From assembly GCA_008360955.1 (NCBI GenBank), contig LUCM01002966.1:1-64000 (forward strand): a stretch of 64,000 bases of DNA, written 5' to 3'. Numbering within the stretch: position 1 is the first letter of the stretch; each line of letters starts with the position of its first letter. This document shows, one piece after another, positions 59,559-64,000 of the stretch. Source of the stretch: Fasciolopsis buskii. Lineage: Eukaryota; Platyhelminthes; Trematoda; Plagiorchiida; Fasciolidae. A model generated the notes under the pieces. That model did no database searches. It saw only the letters and a list, made by a program, of their open reading frames with translations, and was not told the DNA's origin. The position numbers and the translations under genes were made by a program.

Positions 59559-59949
59559 AGTCAGTATGGGGTGGATTTCGGAAATGTGTAGACGGGAAAT
59601 ATGTATGGCGGGCTTCCGCGATGCCTACTCTATGAACAAGGTGTTGGATATGACGAAGTTCGGAATGAACGACGATTTGGGATGCGAACGAGCTTTGAAA
59701 ATATGGGAAGTCTTGCGAAATGGGTAAGGCGGTCCAGGAGCTGACACTTCCCGCCCTTTTAAACTTAGTTTATGCTCAGTAAGAAATCCTTTTGCAAGCA
59801 GTTCGTGCGCAGTAAAAGCGGGAAGTCTCCTGTTTTACTGAATGTCCCCTGAGCCCTCATAAGTTATATCTGGTGGTGACAGTTTGCTTAGCCTCTTGGG
59901 ATTTAGTTGAGTGACCAGAGTAGATAGATGATAAATAATAAAAAGAGGT

Positions 59950-60429
59950 TTACATAAAGATCGCCTGCCTTATCCTGCGGTTCAGGCTAGAAAACGAAGC
60001 TGAACCAAGCAACGTTTTGCAGTGTGTCAGTGATTTCATCCCAACGAGCCAAAATATTGGAAGAGACAGTACGGTCGGTGGGTGAGGGGAGTTAATAAGA
60101 GAGAAGCTGCATGTGACCAACTTGCGGTAACTTGCCGGTAAGGGTTTTATTACTAAAACCCTAACATTAGGAGCGCTAAGCCTAAAACCTAGTTCTAAAA
60201 TATTATGAAACGTTGTGGGTATGGTCACATGTTGAGTCCACCCTTCAGCACGCGTTTCAAGAACAAGGCCCAGTAAGGCTGGCGGAGTGGATAAAGAGGA
60301 CCAACAAATTTTAGCAGCATTGAAGTCAACTTCAATTATCACACGCCTGGAGGCGAGACCAGAAAGATAACAGTAGACGTCGGTGAGACTAGAGATATCA
60401 GAATTATAACAGTTTGGTTGACGACACAT
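59950..60429 (-). pseudogene. CR1-like endonuclease, C-terminal part
   Basis: A 159-codon stretch on the minus strand. VIIEVDFNAAKICWSSLSTP corresponds to the GDFNAPxIDW motif, with the first Gly replaced by Val. TQHVTIPTTFHNILELGFRL matches the QxVxxPTR...LDLVLT block. The start of the domain is not preserved in frame. Confidence 0.78.
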
Positions 60430-60439
60430 ACATCATATG

Positions 60440-60940
60440 CGAATTTAAAACCCAGATAGTTGCATGTAAAGCCAACGGGTGTCAAGGATATAACCAAACG
60501 GCGGAAGTTGTAGAATAGAAGCTTGCAGAACCGATTGTCCTAAAGCGAACTGCGTATTACGTTTGCTTGCCCTTGACCTTTGTGATCACTTGTGCGTCAC
60601 TCTTACTCGGATCGGTACGATTGCAATACTGACAACCCTGACACCTGAGCGGTACAAGGAAAAGAGAGTCGGAAGAGGCAGCAGGTTGAGTATATTTTGA
60701 CAGCAGTGTGAGAGCTGGGCGTGCGTGAGCGACGCACAAATGGCGACCGCGCTGGGAAGCAAAAGTTCGACTAAATAAATTTATCTTCCGCCACGGGGCC
60801 TCCTCCTAGACGGCCTTCGGAGAAGAGCTTCGACTGGGACCATAGGGAACAAGTCGGAAACTGGCGAATGTCTTGCTGCCTTGGCATGGATCGCCCGTCG
60901 GAAAAGTTGTTGTTTTGCTATTGGTCCCGTGAGTAATAGT
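60440..60940. other. No gene recognised; probably degraded element 5' sequence
   Basis: Minus-strand frame 60739-60557 has a CxxC pair (RCQGCQYC) but nothing else to identify it. Confidence 0.35.
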
Positions 60941-60944
60941 TGTT

Positions 60945-61060
60945 AGGAGCTGGCCATGAGCGGGACAGCCAACCTGAAAAACAGCATTGGTAGGTGAACA
61001 CAGGATTTGCACTCCCCAGGCCTAGCTGCGCCCGCACACCGCTGCAGCCGAGCTGCCGGC
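60945..61060 (-). repeat. GC-rich dispersed repeat, minus copy
   Basis: The reverse complement contains GGCAGCTCGGCTGCAGCGGT and TGCTGTTTTTCAGGTTGG, matching 56620-56750. It lies upstream of the CR1-like endonuclease on the same strand, so it may be that element's 5' end. Confidence 0.7.
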
Positions 61061-61064
61061 CCGA

Positions 61065-61610
61065 TGTGATCCGGCCGAAAAGGTGGATCTGACAGCGTCC
61101 CACATCTACGGGTCTCCAGAATCTTCGACAGGCGGGGCTGAAAATGAGTGCCTGACCTTGGGTACTCATCGAACTCTGGTGTGTGCAACTATGTCGACCA
61201 TCGGACCGATGGATTTCGCGTCAGAGTCCGCGGAACTGCCTCGGCCCCGGGCTTCTTCTGTGAGTGGGTAATAAGAAGAAAAACTGATGGCAACGGTGCT
61301 GGTGAGCACCGGTGTATGTACAACTTGGTGGCGGGCACCTAACAGTGGTCGGAGCTGCCCTTGTCGGTTTAACATAGGACGACATGTACATCGGCACATA
61401 CATGAGCGCGACAAACATGTGTTAGCCTTCTAGGTATGTTTATGTCAATACAAAATGAAACAGTATTCCACAAATTGATACGGAAATAGTAACCAAGTCA
61501 TAAAAACGAATGGGCTGCTTGTGGCCTGCCTCGCACATCTGGTACTTCTGGTGTGACGGGTGGCGCAGTGGCTCTGTTCCCACCAGAGGTCGCCACGGGT
61601 AAGTTAGCAA
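61065..61610. other. GC-rich stretch without a recognised gene
   Basis: Short frames on both strands. A lone A-box-like GTGGCGCAGTGG at about 61560 has no B box downstream, so no tRNA is called. Confidence 0.4.
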
Positions 61611-61619
61611 GTTACTTAT

Positions 61620-62570
61620 TAGATCATGACCTAATTAATGCCGGTTAAGATGGTTTCCTTCAAAGTAAATCATGTTCTACGTCCATGACTGATTTCCTTA
61701 ATATAGTGACAAAGGCTGCGAACGGCGGAAAGTCGGTGATTGTGATTTTCTTAGATATAGCAAAGGCTTTTGATCGTGTATCCCATCGCAAGCTTCTCAT
61801 GAAATTCAAGAGCTCCGTTATGAAACCCCCTTCTGGCTCGATTCTCCTCGTATTCGGCCTCTAGAATACAAGTAGTGAATGTAAATTGAATCCTGTCCAA
61901 GCCTCATCCGATTACTAGTGGGGTTATTCAAGGAAGCGCGCTAGGTCCACTACTGTTTCTGCTGTACATCAACGATATTTTTCACATCGTCAGGCATGGT
62001 ATTCCTTTTCTGTTGGCAGACGCTGTAAAAATTGTATACACGTTCCCCCCTCGTGACATCAACACCATCATGATCTGCTATTGCTTGATGCATGGTGCGC
62101 AGCTTGGTCAATGAAATTCTCGGCCCACAAAAGCAGCATACTAGCACACAAATGCCACCGTTCTACAGGAATCTTTGAGATTAACCAAGAAGTCATTCCT
62201 TCCCTTCAAACTCTCAGAGACCTGGGTTTGCGAAACTCCAGCACATTCAACTTAGCAGAACACACTCGGATACAAGTCGCAAAAGCCAGGAAACCAATTG
62301 GGTTGGTGCACAAAACTTTTAGAAATCAGGAAAGCAAGTTGTTAATATACAAAACGCACTTAAGACCTATCCTGGGCTAGTGTTCCGTCATGTGTTCCAA
62401 TATGCGGCAGAGTACCACTCGAGATTTATAATTTTTAACGAACATTTACAAGACGACTTCTGAGCAACCCTTCCTCGCTAAACTACAGGGAACTACCGCT
62501 ACATATAGAGATGACCTCTCCTGCCTCCGTTACCTTGAAAACGAAATTAGAAAGGCAATAACCGCAAAAG
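61620..62570 (+). pseudogene. CR1-like reverse transcriptase, plus strand
   Basis: The plus strand with several frame changes reads LINAG, DGFLQSKSCSTSMTDFLNIV, SVIVIFLDIAKAFDRVSHRK (intact motif A), a stretch corresponding to GSALGPLLFLLYINDIFHIV in pieces, IPFLLADAVKIVYTF (motif C ADD changed to ADA), WCAAWSMKFSAHKSSILAHK, LRDLGLR, LLIYKTHLRPILG and FTRRLLSNPSSLNYRELPL. All late RT blocks of CR1-type elements are present in order, on the strand opposite to the neighbouring element. Confidence 0.85.
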
Positions 62571-62574
62571 CTTG

Positions 62575-64000
62575 CTAAACATGCACAATCCTTACACTCC
62601 AATAGAAAGAACCTATGAATCGGACCTATGGTATTGACTGAATATAACGTTCGAAGTCTTATCTCAACCCACTCAACAAGGTGTAGCCATTTTTTATTCC
62701 CAGTGGTTTCCGCAAGTAAAAATCACTGCAGGCATAGGAAGAATACTCCGTCAATGGAAAAGCCAGTGCAATTTTCACCTGACTTTCTATCTCGTTTAGT
62801 GCGCACGCAACAAGATATATAGAAAGATATATACTCACATCATATTCTCACTTATTCCCCAAAAAATATGTAATGTTCCAATTTAAACTCTTTCTTCTGC
62901 ATGAATTTAACAATTAAACCATTCCAAGCCAGATGATCGGGATAACCTGATACCCCATTCTGCGTAACATTCATCACGTCTCGTTCTTATATTTGCACGC
63001 ACCATGGCCCTCAGTTGGAATACCTCCAGGCTGCCATCTCTTTCTTTTTCCGTTCCAGTTATGTGCGTTTGCACTCATGTCTCACCAAGAGTCTACCATC
63101 CATTTTCTGCCCCCATCCTCGCACGTCTCAACACACCGTGAAAACAATTTGACCCAAGGCTTAGATCAACTATTCTAGAACGGATAAATACAATCTGCTC
63201 CACGGTGAAGTGGGCATTGCTTCTAACCCTCATGAATCACCAACGTTGCAAGTCTGCCAAAGTGTCGAGGCCACATAACGCAATCCACTAAGCTTGTGAC
63301 TATTTGAGTGGCCGAGTCCTCCGGATTGCACGGATTTACTGCTGGAACTGCCAGCCCGTGTCTAACATTACTGCAACGTTGACATTCAATTGCCACGAAG
63401 GCACCCACACTTAGGTCCCTGTTCCGGATGCCAGCACCATTACCTACCAGGAACAGCACCCCAAATTTTCCCCTCGACAACCGCAGTTGTCATTATATTA
63501 TCAACTGCTATCAGCTAAACCTCCATAAGCAAACACGAGAGCAAAGAAACCAGTTTTTGTTTCGCACTGGCTTACCAGAGTTAAATATGTATTATTCGGC
63601 GCATATCATATCAGTCCTCGCTCCTCAATACCGAAGAAATTTCCATTATTCATGTCTTTGAACAACGATTAGCCAGTGTTCTTCGTAACTCCGCATTTTC
63701 AAAGGAGTTTTGACTATTTTCGTGGCTCCAGGATCCATGGCAAGATGGCTGACGTTCTTTTTTTATCCATTTTAATGTAGGGTGTCTCTAGGCCATCAAT
63801 ACTATTCCCGCCAGCTGTTTTGGTCCGTTTTGACAAGTTCTTACCTTGCATTCAAGATCTTTGGAGGGTTTCTTCATGACATTTTAACATTCGCGTCCAT
63901 TTTATAGACCCGTTAAATCTGAATACTGCAGACACCTCCATGCCCGCCACCATCTAATTGAACTATGCGCCTTCGATAAGCATTACTGTTACGTATAAAT
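62575..64000. other. No gene recognised
   Basis: Short, mutually overlapping frames. TATATAGAAAGATATATACTC near 62815 may be the tail of the plus-strand CR1-like element. Confidence 0.4.

Larger units (their letters stand above)
58040..60430 (-). mobile_element. CR1-like non-LTR retrotransposon, decayed
   Basis: On one strand and in order: endonuclease (60430-59950), RT (59558-58747) and the C-terminal region (58640-58040). The spacing fits ORF2 of a CR1/Jockey element about 2.4 kb long as preserved. Frame breaks separate all three parts. Neighbouring copies on the same strand (48.0, 51.8-54.1, 54.7 kb) belong to related families. Confidence 0.8.

Noticed and set aside
61555..61605. A-box-like GTGGCGCAGTGG suggesting a tRNA or SINE
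   Set aside because: No B box within the usual distance and no cloverleaf.

Overview
This is eukaryotic DNA from a repeat-rich animal genome. I think it comes from a parasitic flatworm, more likely a trematode than a tapeworm. The evidence is indirect: one intron-split gene whose first intron is only 37 nt and whose later introns run to 9.6 kb; many decayed RTE-type (SR2-like) and CR1/Jockey-type non-LTR retrotransposons; and a tRNA-headed SINE followed by a hammerhead ribozyme fold, an arrangement known from schistosome-type genomes. The sequence looks too GC-balanced for a schistosome. No species can be named from sequence alone.

The only host protein gene I can support is a malic enzyme on the minus strand, CDS 42387 to 19531. 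It has ten exons joined by nine GT-AG introns and encodes 584 residues. Every exon junction keeps the reading frame. All family motifs are present: VYTPTVG, GLGDxG, the catalytic Lys, QFEDF, NDDIQ, GSGEAA, DSKG, SNPT and NNSYIFPG. An arginine-rich N-terminus suggests mitochondrial import, and DSKG suggests NADP preference.

Layout: 1-19.2 kb is downstream of the gene and holds only repeat debris: RTE relics, a hammerhead-bearing SINE at 3.2 kb, a tRNA-derived SINE family, and a pair of unclassified repeats at 4.6-5.3 and 15.0-15.4 kb. 19.5-42.4 kb is the malic enzyme gene. Its introns carry a nearly full-length but dead RTE element on the opposite strand (24.8-28.4 kb, intron 8), a second internally deleted RTE inserted inside an older RTE relic (33.5-37.15 kb, intron 6), and SINE and RT fragments in intron 2. 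From 42.5 to 46.7 kb nothing is recognisable. 46.7-62.6 kb is dominated by several overlapping, badly decayed CR1-like elements (ORF1-like, endonuclease, RT core and RT C-terminal pieces), mostly on the minus strand, with one RT on the plus strand at 61.6-62.6 kb. The last 1.4 kb shows nothing I can name.

I found no rRNA gene, CRISPR array, operon, intact mobile element or clearly new multi-gene system. The most interesting items are the SINE/hammerhead ribozyme, the possible Penelope-like ends with ribozyme-like cores, the nested RTE insertion, and paired repeats of unknown class. Repeat boundaries are eyeballed, usually good to 10-50 bases; malic enzyme exon boundaries are exact readings of splice sites.
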